Positions 1 to 5,711 are shown, counted from the stretch's first letter. The stretch: 6,127 nt of DNA from Actinomycetes bacterium (GCA_023436925.1 JAEZHJ010000137.1:1-6127); one strand, 5' to 3'. Notes: a model not told the origin generated them from the sequence alone. Translations and numbers: made by a program.

Positions 1-1607
1 CCGAAGTTCTCCGCCCCCGGACGCGAGATCAGGCGGTACACCACCACCGGCAGGGTCGGCCGGTCCGGCCGGGCCAGGAAGGAGGTGGCGCCGAACTCGC
101 CCAGGGAGGTGGCGAAGGCGAAGCCGAGCGCCAGCCCCAGCCCGCGCAGCGCGAACGGAAGGTCGACGGTGAGCGCGATCCGCCGCGGCCCGGCACCCAG
201 GGTGGCGGCGGCTTCGTGCAGCCTCGGGTCGATAGCGCGCAGCGTGGGCAGCAGGGTGCGCACCACCAGCGGCAGCGCGACCAGCGCCTGCGCGATCGGG
301 ATCAGGAACCACGACGAGCGCAGATCCAGCGGTGGCCGGTTCAAGGTGATCAGGAAGCCGAAGCCGACCGTCACCGCCGACACCCCCAGGGGCAGCATGA
401 ACACCGAGTCGGCCAGGTTCAGCAGCCACCGTCCGCCCGGCGAGGCGGCCCGGCGGGACAGCACGTAGCTCACCGCCAGGCCGAGGCCGATAGCGACAAG
501 GGTGGCGGCGGTCGCCGTCCCCAGCGAGTTGAGCAGCGCCTGCCACACGCTCACCGTGGTGCCCTCGGCCCGTCCGGCCAGCCGGGCGTAGTTGCCCCAG
601 CCGATCCCCTCGGGGGTGACGAAGGAGCGGACGACCAGATGGGCGATCGGGGTGACCAGCAGGCCGAGGACGACGACAGCGGTGACCGCGACGGCCGGCC
701 AGTCGCAGGCCCGCAGCGGGGTGTCGCCCGGCCGTCCGAGCAGCTTCAGCGCCCGCTCCGAGCTGGCCCGGGCCCGGTTGGCGGCGACCAGGCAGGCGGT
801 GACCACGCCCAGCTGCAGGATGGAGAGCGCAGCGGCGGCCGGCAGATCCAGCAGCTGGGTGGTCTGGTACCAGATCTCGGTCTCGATGGTCCCCCAGGTC
901 GCCCCGCCCATCACGAGCACCACCCCGAAGGCGGTGGCACAGAACAGGAAGGTGAGCGCGGCACCGGAAGCGATCGCCGGCGCCAGGGCGGGCAGCGTGA
1001 CGGTGGTGAAGACACGGACGCGGGACGCCCCGAGGGTGCGAGCGGCGTCCTCGGCCCGCGGGTCGAGCCGCGCCCACAGCGTGCCGACCGTCCGCACCAC
1101 CACCGAGTAGTTGAAGAACACCAGGGCGGCGACGATCCCGGGAAAGGACTCCTGCCAGCCCAGCCAACCCAGCGGCCCGGTGGGCGCGAGCAGCGAGCTG
1201 AAGGCCACTCCGACCACCACGGTGGGCAGCACGAACGGCACCGCCACCAGGGCCCGCAGCAGCCGGCGGCCGGGGAAGCGCCGCCGGTACAGCACGAAGG
1301 CGCCCGGCACGCCCATCAGCACCGCGACCACGGTGCCGGCGGCGGCCTGGGCCAGGGTCTGGCCGACGATCCGCCAGGTCCGGGGCGCGGACAGGACGGC
1401 CTGCACCCCGGCGAGGGTGGGCCGGCCGGCCTCGTCCACGAAGCCGCGGGCAACCAGGGCGGCGACCGGCCAGGCGAAGAACACGGCCAGGAAGGCGACC
1501 GGAACCGCGGCGACCAGCCACCACACCCACGGCGGACCGCCCAGGGCGGCACGCCGCCCCGGTCTGGCGGCCGGCTCCGGGCCGGCGGGCAGGACAGCCT
1601 GGCTCAC
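1..1607 (-). CDS. thiP: Thiamine ABC transporter permease, fused two-domain ThiP type (3' end cut by window edge)
   Basis: Inner-membrane channel of an ABC importer for thiamine or its phosphates, working with the ThiB lipoprotein encoded just upstream and an ATPase not seen here. The frame is open from a GTG at 1607 to the window edge (535 residues, no stop). It contains two homologous permease halves, each with the EAA loop that docks on the ATPase: the first around residues 186-206 (EDAARTLG, then LP), the second around 465-484 (EAAATLG, then LP). Hydrophobic segments are visible near residues 28-53, 85-106, 117-140, 215-235, 303-325, 365-383, 403-422 and 433-453. The tandem fusion, SLGEFGATSF after the second loop and the RLISRPGAENF end are typical of ThiP. 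Family members are about 530-570 residues, so only a last membrane helix is probably missing. The GTG overlaps the thiB stop (GTGA) without a clear Shine-Dalgarno site, suggesting translational coupling. Thiamine specificity is inferred from neighbours and riboswitch. Confidence 0.93.
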   Translation of the reverse strand, partial: MSQAVLPAGPEPAARPGRRAALGGPPWVWWLVAAVPVAFLAVFFAWPVAALVARGFVDEAGRPTLAGVQAVLSAPRTWRIVGQTLAQAAAGTVVAVLMGVPGAFVLYRRRFPGRRLLRALVAVPFVLPTVVVGVAFSSLLAPTGPLGWLGWQESFPGIVAALVFFNYSVVVRTVGTLWARLDPRAEDAARTLGASRVRVFTTVTLPALAPAIASGAALTFLFCATAFGVVLVMGGATWGTIETEIWYQTTQLLDLPAAAALSILQLGVVTACLVAANRARASSERALKLLGRPGDTPLRACDWPAVAVTAVVVLGLLVTPIAHLVVRSFVTPEGIGWGNYARLAGRAEGTTVSVWQALLNSLGTATAATLVAIGLGLAVSYVLSRRAASPGGRWLLNLADSVFMLPLGVSAVTVGFGFLITLNRPPLDLRSSWFLIPIAQALVALPLVVRTLLPTLRAIDPRLHEAAATLGAGPRRIALTVDLPFALRGLGLALGFAFATSLGEFGATSFLARPDRPTLPVVVYRLISRPGAENF

Positions 1608-2659
1608 CCGATGACCGTAGCCGTCCAGTCGCGGATCCAGGTGTCGCGATTCGCGGCGATGGTCTCCGCGGGGACATGCCAGGCCTCCTCGACCGAGGTG
1701 CCGAACTGTGCCCAGGCCTCGGGCAACTCGACTTCGGAGTCGACCGGGTACATCCACATGCTGGTCGGGATCTGCTCCTGGACGGCCGGGCTCAGCAGCC
1801 AGTCGATGAAGGCGCGGGCGCCGACCTCGTTCTGCGCCCCGGCCACCACTCCGGCGTACTCCACCTGCCGCAGGCAGGTCCGGGGCAGGTTCGCGGTGCG
1901 CGGCCGGCCGGCGTCGTCCAGTTCGGAGGCCGGGGAGCTGGCATAGGACAGCACCAGCGGACGCGAGCCCTGCCCGGCCGAGCCGGAGAACTCCACGGTG
2001 TAGGCCTCGGTCCAGCCCGGCACCACCTTCACCCCGTTGTCCTTCAGGCGCTGCCAGTAGGCCAGGTAGTCCTCGCCCTCGGCGGCGATGGTGGCGACCA
2101 GGAAGGACAACCCGGGAGTGGATGAGGCGGGGTTGGACACGACCAGCAGGTCGGCGTACTCCGGCTTGGTCAGGTCATCGAAGCTCTGCGGCAGGTCGAG
2201 GCCCTTGGCCTTGAACCAGGCCAGGTCGGCGTTCAGGCACACGTCGCCGTAGTCGATCGGGGTCAGCACCCCGGCGCCGTCCTCGGCGAGCTCGGCGGCC
2301 TCGGACGGCAGCGCCGCCGAGGTGTACGGCGCCAGCACCCCGGCCCCGACGGCCCGTCCGGCGAAGGTGGTGTCGATCCCGAACACGACGTCCCCCAGCG
2401 GGGCGTCCTTGGTCAGGATGAGCTGGTTGACCAGCGTGCCACCGTCGCCCGGGGCGACGTACTCGACGTCGTAGCCGCTGCTCTGCTCGAACTCGGCGAG
2501 CAGTTCGTCGGGCAGGTAGAAGCTGTCGTGGGTCAGCACGGTCAGCCGGTTGCTCTCGGTCGGGGCGGTCGCGGTGGCCGGCCCGCCCGGCTGGCTGCCG
2601 CAGCCGGCGACCAGCACACTGAGTGCCGCCGCGAGGGCGGCGACCCTGGTTCGAATCAT
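1604..2659 (-). CDS. thiB: Thiamine-binding lipoprotein of ABC transporter (ThiB/TbpA family)
   Basis: Extracytoplasmic substrate-binding protein that captures thiamine (or TMP/TPP) and delivers it to the ThiP permease. The 351-residue product begins with a basic, hydrophobic signal peptide ending in the lipobox LVAGC (Cys20), so it should be lipid-anchored outside the membrane. The mature part follows the ThiB pattern: LTVLTHDSF at residues 39-47, a GDVVFGID segment at 89-96, GWTEAYTVEFS at 215-225, PLVLSYASSPASE at 234-246, and SPAVQEQIPTSMWMYPV at 290-306. As I recall E. coli TbpA, it has closely similar VLSYTTSPA and IPTGNWMYPV blocks. Cys141 and Cys262 could form a disulfide; this is inference. 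The ATG at 2659 has an AGGAGG four bases upstream, which fixes the start. The gene is first after a TPP riboswitch and overlaps thiP by 4 bases. HMP or another thiamine precursor as the true ligand cannot be excluded. Confidence 0.95.
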   Translation of the reverse strand: MIRTRVAALAAALSVLVAGCGSQPGGPATATAPTESNRLTVLTHDSFYLPDELLAEFEQSSGYDVEYVAPGDGGTLVNQLILTKDAPLGDVVFGIDTTFAGRAVGAGVLAPYTSAALPSEAAELAEDGAGVLTPIDYGDVCLNADLAWFKAKGLDLPQSFDDLTKPEYADLLVVSNPASSTPGLSFLVATIAAEGEDYLAYWQRLKDNGVKVVPGWTEAYTVEFSGSAGQGSRPLVLSYASSPASELDDAGRPRTANLPRTCLRQVEYAGVVAGAQNEVGARAFIDWLLSPAVQEQIPTSMWMYPVDSEVELPEAWAQFGTSVEEAWHVPAETIAANRDTWIRDWTATVIG

Positions 2660-2663
2660 GGGT

Positions 2664-2678
2664 CCTCCTGTCTGGAGG
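2664..2678 (-). promoter_or_regulatory. Shine-Dalgarno-sequestering hairpin, expression platform of the TPP riboswitch
   Basis: On the minus strand the sequence CCUCC-AGACA-GGAGG forms a perfect 5-bp stem with a 5-base loop. Its right arm is the core of the thiB ribosome binding site, four bases before the ATG. No run of U follows it or the neighbouring hairpin, so control is more likely at translation initiation than by termination. The hairpin itself is seen directly; its role as the OFF state is inferred. Confidence 0.7.
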
Positions 2679-2679
2679 G

Positions 2680-2695
2680 CTCGGCGATGGCCGAG
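2680..2695 (-). promoter_or_regulatory. Small hairpin between aptamer and ribosome binding site
   Basis: Minus-strand CUCGGC-CAUC-GCCGAG is a perfect 6-bp stem with a 4-base loop. It lies between the 3' strand of the aptamer P1 stem and the RBS-masking hairpin, and shares its last base with the alternative P1 partner. It has no U-tract, so it is not a standard terminator. It may be a spacer helix that brings the two switching strands together. Confidence 0.5.
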
Positions 2696-2700
2696 GAGAT

Positions 2701-2792
2701 GCCCGACTCCCTACGCCGGTGCTAGCCGGATCAGGTTCGAGGGTCTGCGTTGCCGCACTCTCAGCGCCCCGCGGCGCTCCCCTGTCTGGGGC
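2701..2792 (-). ncRNA. TPP riboswitch (THI element) controlling thiB-thiP
   Basis: Metabolite-sensing leader RNA that binds thiamine pyrophosphate and shuts down the downstream thiamine uptake genes. Read on the minus strand, the conserved THI-box strings are all present: GGGGAGCGCC (2773-2782), CUGAGAG (2758-2764), ACCCUCGAACCUGAUC (2728-2743), and a final GCGUAGGGA (2707-2715). P2 is a 6-bp AGCGCC/GGCGCU stem (2763-2778). P3 is capped by a UGCG-GCAA-CGCA hairpin with a GNRA loop (2746-2757). P5 is CCGG/CCGG (2717-2730). P1 can be closed by GCCC-CA-GAC (2784-2792) with GUCGGGC (2701-2707). The aptamer ends about 40 bases before the thiB start codon. Confidence 0.97.
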
Positions 2793-2794
2793 CT

Positions 2795-2823
2795 AGGGTA
2801 CCCCGACCGGCCCGGTAGGGGCA
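2795..2823 (-). promoter_or_regulatory. Candidate promoter for the riboswitch-thiB-thiP transcript
   Basis: On the minus strand TACCCT (2795-2800) fits the TAnnnT pattern of a -10 box. Seventeen bases further upstream lies a poor -35, TGCCCC (2818-2823). A start site about 6-8 bases downstream would fall at the first bases of the riboswitch P1 stem, which is where it should be. The -10 sits inside the palindrome GGGTACCC (2796-2803). The weak -35 keeps this tentative. Confidence 0.4.
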
Positions 2824-2832
2824 GTTCTGCCC
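2819..2832. repeat. 14-base palindrome in the divergent intergenic region, candidate operator
   Basis: GGGCAG-TT-CTGCCC consists of two perfect 6-base arms around TT. It overlaps the likely -35 zone of the thi promoter and is about 30 bases upstream of the -35 of the opposite, rightward promoter. This placement would suit a regulator acting on one or both genes. In such GC-rich DNA short palindromes also arise by chance, and no known regulator site is recognised. Confidence 0.35.
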
Positions 2833-2859
2833 GCGCGGCCGGACGGGGGCCTCCTTCCC

Positions 2860-2888
2860 TTGGGTGGGACGCGACGCTGTGGCAGGCT
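2860..2888 (+). promoter_or_regulatory. Candidate promoter for the small proline-rich gene (leaderless)
   Basis: TTGGGT (2860-2865) and CAGGCT (2883-2888) are separated by exactly 17 bases, and TGG directly before the -10 gives an extended -10. Only six bases separate the -10 from the ATG at 2895, so transcription would start at or next to the A of the start codon. There is no Shine-Dalgarno sequence. Leaderless mRNAs are common in actinobacteria. Confidence 0.55.
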
Positions 2889-2894
2889 CGGCCC

Positions 2895-3095
2895 ATGACC
2901 CAGCCCCCGTTCCAGCAGCCCGTGCCCGTTCCGGGCGTCGCCGAAGAGTTGTCCGACAAGCTCGACACCCCCGACTCCCCGGACTCGCCGGGGTCCCCGG
3001 CCTCACCCGCGACCCCGAGCGAGGCCGACCTCTACGAGCCGACGGTGATCGACGTGCCGCCGGTCGACCCGCCGGTCCGGCCCGAGGACGCCTGA
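2895..3095 (+). CDS. Small proline-rich hypothetical protein (66 aa)
   Basis: Function not recognised. The 66-residue product starts MTQPPFQQPVPVP, carries a run of Pro-X-Ser/Thr triplets at residues 26-41 (PDS PDS PGS PAS PAT P), and ends in an acidic, proline-rich tail with YEPTVIDVPPVDPPV. It has no signal peptide, membrane segment or cysteine and is probably disordered and cytoplasmic. Codon third positions are nearly all G or C, as in the neighbours, and a well-spaced promoter abuts the ATG, which argues for a real gene. The first five residues and the DNA before them closely match the start of the ATPase gene 111 bases downstream. It could be an accessory protein of that ATPase, or a relic of duplication of its 5' end; the sequence cannot decide. 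Confidence 0.6.
   Translation: MTQPPFQQPVPVPGVAEELSDKLDTPDSPDSPGSPASPATPSEADLYEPTVIDVPPVDPPVRPEDA
2970..3017 (+). repeat. Degenerate 9-base tandem repeat coding for Pro-X-Ser triplets
   Basis: Five consecutive degenerate copies of a CCN-GRC/GNN-TCN unit encode PDS PDS PGS PAS PAT and are followed by a final Pro. The units differ mostly at third codon positions, which suggests that the peptide pattern, more than the DNA, is maintained. Confidence 0.5.
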
Positions 3096-3170
3096 CCGAC
3101 CGGCGCCGGGCTGAGGTTGCCGGGCGCGATTCCGGTTGCGCCGTGCGCGGACGCCGCCGGAATCTGGGTG

Positions 3171-3199
3171 GTGCGATGCCGCAGGCGTTGTGGCAGGCT
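3171..3199 (+). promoter_or_regulatory. Candidate leaderless promoter of the HerA-like ATPase gene
   Basis: CAGGCT (3194-3199), preceded by TGG, matches the -10 proposed for the upstream small gene and lies seven bases before the ATG at 3207. At 17-base spacing the -35 would be GTGCGA (3171-3176), a weak match. There is no Shine-Dalgarno site before the ATG. The 111-base gap from the small gene (3096-3206) holds no other recognisable element, so the ATPase may be transcribed from here, from the upstream promoter, or from both. Confidence 0.45.
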
Positions 3200-3206
3200 T
3201 CCAGCC

Positions 3207-4955
3207 ATGACGCAGCCGCCCGTTTCACCCGGCCCGCTCCCGTCCGATCCTCCGGCTCAGGCCAGCCCGGACGCGTCCGCCGGCTACACCCCGCCCGCCA
3301 CCACCGCCCCACCGCCTGCGGCGCCGGCTCCGGTAGCCCCGGCGGCGTCGGCCGCGCCGCGCTCGGAGTGGACGCAGCGGGTGATCGAGGGCTACACCTT
3401 CGACGAGCCGGCCGTTGACCTCGGCGTGCTGATGGAGGACGGCACCCCGGTCAAGGACGCCCGGGTGCGGATCTCCCTGTCGATGCTGAACCGGCACGGC
3501 CTGATCGCCGGCGCGACCGGCACCGGCAAGACCCGGACGCTGCAGCTGCTCGCCGAGCAGATCTCCGCCGCCGGCGTCGCCGTCTTCGCCGCCGACATCA
3601 AGGGTGACCTGTCGGGCATCGCGCTGCCGGGCGAGCCGAACGAGAAGCTGCTCGCCCGGACCGCGAAGATCGGCCAGGACTGGCAGCCCCAGGCGGCCCC
3701 GGTCGAGTTCTACGCCCTCGGCGGCCAGGGGTTGGGCGTCCCGCTGCGGGCCACCGTGTCCTCGTTCGGGCCGATCCTGCTCAGCAAGGTGCTCGGCCTG
3801 AACGCCACCCAGGAGTCCACCCTCGGCCTGGTCTTCCACTACGCCGACACCAACGGGCTGGCGCTGCTCGACCTGGAGGACCTGCGCGCCGTCCTGAACT
3901 ACCTCACCTCCGACGAGGGCAAGGCCGAGCTGAAGACCATCGGCGGGGTGTCCAGCGCCACCGTCGGGGTCATCCTGCGCAACATCATCACGCTGGAGGC
4001 GCAGGGCGCCGGCCAGTTCTTCGGGGAGCCGGAGTTCAACACCGCCGACCTGATCCGGGTCACCCCGGACGGTCGCGGCGTGATCTCGCTGCTGGAGCTG
4101 CCCAACCTGCACGACCGTCCGGCGATCTTCTCCACCTTCCTGATGTGGCTGCTGGCCGACCTGTTCAGCGAACTGCCGGAGGTGGGCGATTTGGACCGGC
4201 CGAAGCTGGTCTTCTTCTTCGACGAGGCGCACCTGCTCTTCAACGGCGCCTCCCCCGCCTTCCTCAACGCCATCGCGCAGACCGTCCGCCTGATCCGGTC
4301 GAAGGGGGTCGGGGTGTTCTTCGTCACCCAGACCCCGAAGGATGTCCCCGAGGAGGTGCTGGCCCAGCTCGGCTCGCGGGTGCAGCACCAGCTGCGGGCG
4401 CACACCCCCAACGACGCCAAGGCGCTGCGGTCGACCGTGCAGACCTACCCGAAGTCGGCCTACGACCTGACCGAGGTGCTGCAGGCGCTGGGAATCGGCG
4501 AGGCGATCGTCACCGTCCTCAACCCCGACGGCGCGCCCACCCCGGTCGCCTGGACCCGGATCCTGGCCCCGCAGGCCCTGATGGAGCCGATGAACCCGGA
4601 GTGGATGGCCGCCGGGATCGCGCAGTCTGCGATGCAGGCCCGCTACGGCCAGGAGATCGACCGGCAGTCGGCCTACGAGGTGCTCACCGCGAAGCTGCAG
4701 GCCGGGATCGAGGCGGCCCGCCGGGAGGCGGAGGAGAAGGCGTACGACGCCCAGCGCAAGGCCGAGGCGGCCGAGTGGGAGCGGCAGCAGCGCCGCGAGG
4801 CACCCGCCCGCAGCCAGAGCCGCTCCAGCTCGTCGCGGCGGCAGGAGAAGTCGTGGATGGAGAAGACCCTGGGGTCGGCCACCTTCCGTGACCAGCTGCT
4901 GCGGACCGGCGGCCAGGTGCTGCGCGACATGCTGGGGACGGCCCGCAAGCGCTGA
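3207..4955 (+). CDS. HerA-like ATPase / DUF853 family protein (YjgR type)
   Basis: Predicted cytoplasmic P-loop ATPase of the HerA/FtsK superfamily, DUF853 branch. HerA relatives translocate DNA, but the role of this branch is poorly known. The 582-residue product has an extended Pro/Ala-rich, probably disordered N-terminus (residues 1-52). The ATPase core follows, with Walker A GATGTGKT (102-109), AADIKGDLSGI (128-138), Walker B LVFFFDEAH (334-342) and the conserved FFVTQTPKDVPEEVLAQLGSR strand-loop (371-391). A charged helical stretch rich in Glu, Arg and Gln (about 495-530) leads to a Ser/Arg linker and a basic C-terminal segment (WMEKTLGS to the end). The core is complete. The ATG at 3207 is preferred over an in-frame TTG at 3117 because a -10-like box lies seven bases before it and coding character starts there. 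Downstream it converges with a lipoprotein gene, leaving 10 bases. The small proline-rich gene is immediately upstream on the same strand. Confidence 0.92.
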   Translation: MTQPPVSPGPLPSDPPAQASPDASAGYTPPATTAPPPAAPAPVAPAASAAPRSEWTQRVIEGYTFDEPAVDLGVLMEDGTPVKDARVRISLSMLNRHGLIAGATGTGKTRTLQLLAEQISAAGVAVFAADIKGDLSGIALPGEPNEKLLARTAKIGQDWQPQAAPVEFYALGGQGLGVPLRATVSSFGPILLSKVLGLNATQESTLGLVFHYADTNGLALLDLEDLRAVLNYLTSDEGKAELKTIGGVSSATVGVILRNIITLEAQGAGQFFGEPEFNTADLIRVTPDGRGVISLLELPNLHDRPAIFSTFLMWLLADLFSELPEVGDLDRPKLVFFFDEAHLLFNGASPAFLNAIAQTVRLIRSKGVGVFFVTQTPKDVPEEVLAQLGSRVQHQLRAHTPNDAKALRSTVQTYPKSAYDLTEVLQALGIGEAIVTVLNPDGAPTPVAWTRILAPQALMEPMNPEWMAAGIAQSAMQARYGQEIDRQSAYEVLTAKLQAGIEAARREAEEKAYDAQRKAEAAEWERQQRREAPARSQSRSSSSRRQEKSWMEKTLGSATFRDQLLRTGGQVLRDMLGTARKR

Positions 4956-4965
4956 GCCGCCCGCC

Positions 4966-5595
4966 TCACCACCAGATCGCGGCGAAGTAGACCGGGTCGC
5001 CCGGCTCAATGGCGCCGAAGGTGTCGCGCAGCAGGCTCAGCGCGCCACGACTGTCGAGGTGCTCGGCCGAGACGGCGTCGACCGCCACGATGGCGCCGTC
5101 GATGGAGCCGTCGAACGGGTAGAGGTCCTGCACCTGCTCCGGTGCCTTGTTGACCGAGGCATAGGAGAACTCACCCGGTTCGGGGTCGAAGAAGGACCAG
5201 CCCTGCGGCTCCAGCCACGCCCGCACCTGCTGCGGGAAGTCCGGCGACGGCTGCACCGGCAGGATCGCGAAGCTGTCGTAGTACTTGCTGTCGTACAGGC
5301 ACAGTCCGTCCGGCAGGCCGTCCACACCGATCACCGAGGGCTCGGCGACCAGGTACTCGTCCTCGGCGTCGGTCGTGACCGGGCAGCCGCGATCGTCGGT
5401 CGGCACCTGGCCGAACCAGTTCTGCGCCCCGGGACCCGCGCTCGGCGTGGGTGTCGGCTCGGCCGTCGGGGTCGCAGTCGGCTGGGACGGCGGTGCGCTG
5501 GGTGGCGGAGTGGTGGCGGGGGCGCCGGAGCAGGCGGTCAGCAGGGCGAGGGCTGCCACACTCGCGGTGGCGAGGTGGCGCAGGGTGGGGCTCAT
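4966..5595 (-). CDS. Putative lipoprotein of unknown function (209 aa)
   Basis: The function of this gene is not recognised. The product has a short basic start, a hydrophobic stretch and the lipobox LLTAC (Cys22), so it should be exported and lipid-anchored. A Thr/Pro/Ser-rich linker (residues 23-56) carries a globular domain of about 150 residues. That domain has Cys71 and Cys99, possibly a disulfide, aromatic-rich segments (YDSKYYDSF at 101-109; GWSFFDPEPGEFSY at 132-145) and an unusual hydrophobic end, YFAAIWW. No catalytic motif is evident; a binding or envelope role is a guess. The ATG at 5595 has GGAAGGA four bases upstream. That ribosome site lies in the arm of a 9-bp inverted repeat. 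The gene converges with the ATPase gene (10-base gap), with no hairpin terminator visible between them. Confidence 0.85.
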   Translation of the reverse strand: MSPTLRHLATASVAALALLTACSGAPATTPPPSAPPSQPTATPTAEPTPTPSAGPGAQNWFGQVPTDDRGCPVTTDAEDEYLVAEPSVIGVDGLPDGLCLYDSKYYDSFAILPVQPSPDFPQQVRAWLEPQGWSFFDPEPGEFSYASVNKAPEQVQDLYPFDGSIDGAIVAVDAVSAEHLDSRGALSLLRDTFGAIEPGDPVYFAAIWW

Positions 5596-5598
5596 GAC

Positions 5599-5623
5599 GT
5601 CCTTCCGATCGGGGCGGAAGGAC
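5599..5623. repeat. Perfect 9-bp inverted repeat over the promoter/RBS of the lipoprotein gene
   Basis: GTCCTTCCG and CGGAAGGAC are exact reverse complements separated by seven bases. On the minus strand the second arm includes the GGAAGGA ribosome binding site and the first overlaps the end of a TACAGT -10 candidate. The repeat could be a repressor operator on DNA, or an RBS-masking hairpin if transcription starts further upstream. No U-tract follows, so a terminator is unlikely. Confidence 0.65.
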
Positions 5624-5627
5624 TGTA
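5622..5627 (-). promoter_or_regulatory. Candidate -10 box of the lipoprotein gene
   Basis: Minus-strand TACAGT fits the actinobacterial TAnnnT pattern, 26 bases before the ATG. No convincing -35 is seen at 16-18 bases; GTGACC lies too close. Transcription would start near 5614-5616, inside the inverted repeat. Confidence 0.4.
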
Positions 5628-5711
5628 GCGACCGGCACGGTCACCCACGGGTCGCGCGGGACTGGGTAGCTTTCCCACCGCGGGGGCACGGTGCGCTCCC
5701 CGGCCACCGGA

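Larger units (their letters stand above)
5596..5711. other. Intergenic region between pentapeptide-repeat and lipoprotein genes
   Basis: This region holds the inverted repeat and -10 candidate noted separately. Between 5640 and 5711 only a weak 5-bp CACCG/CGGTG stem is seen, without a U-tract, which is too poor to call a terminator. Co-transcription of the two minus-strand genes is therefore possible. Confidence 0.4.

Noticed and set aside
85..1614. Other plus-strand frames (85-468, 592-1110, 1111-1614) opposite thiP
   Set aside because: Ser/Arg/Thr/Ala-rich products lacking domains, opposite a well-supported membrane protein gene.
216..1946. A 576-codon open frame on the plus strand opposite thiP and thiB
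   Set aside because: The product is a Gly/Arg/Gln/His-rich shadow without motifs, while the minus strand encodes a two-domain permease with both EAA loops and a thiamine-binding lipoprotein.
2680..2695. Intrinsic terminator in the thiB leader
   Set aside because: The hairpin is real but no U-rich run follows it, so transcription termination is not supported.
2550..3095. Longer 181-codon version of the small plus-strand gene, starting inside thiB antisense
   Set aside because: It would run through the riboswitch and thi promoter on the opposite strand. Coding-like codon use and the promoter support the ATG at 2895 instead.
3117..3206. In-frame TTG start at 3117 for the HerA-like ATPase
   Set aside because: It would add 30 residues that include the -10-like promoter sequence; there is no ribosome site at the TTG and the MTQPP start at 3207 matches the neighbouring gene's start.
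4956..4965. Bidirectional terminator between the convergent ATPase and lipoprotein genes
   Set aside because: The gap is only 10 bases and no stable hairpin with a U-tract spans it.
3225..5009. A 594-codon open frame on the minus strand opposite the HerA-like ATPase
   Set aside because: It is a shadow frame: the plus strand has Walker A, Walker B and DUF853 motifs, while the antisense product is low-complexity Gly/Arg/Val/Leu sequence without domains. Long antisense frames are expected in very GC-rich genes.
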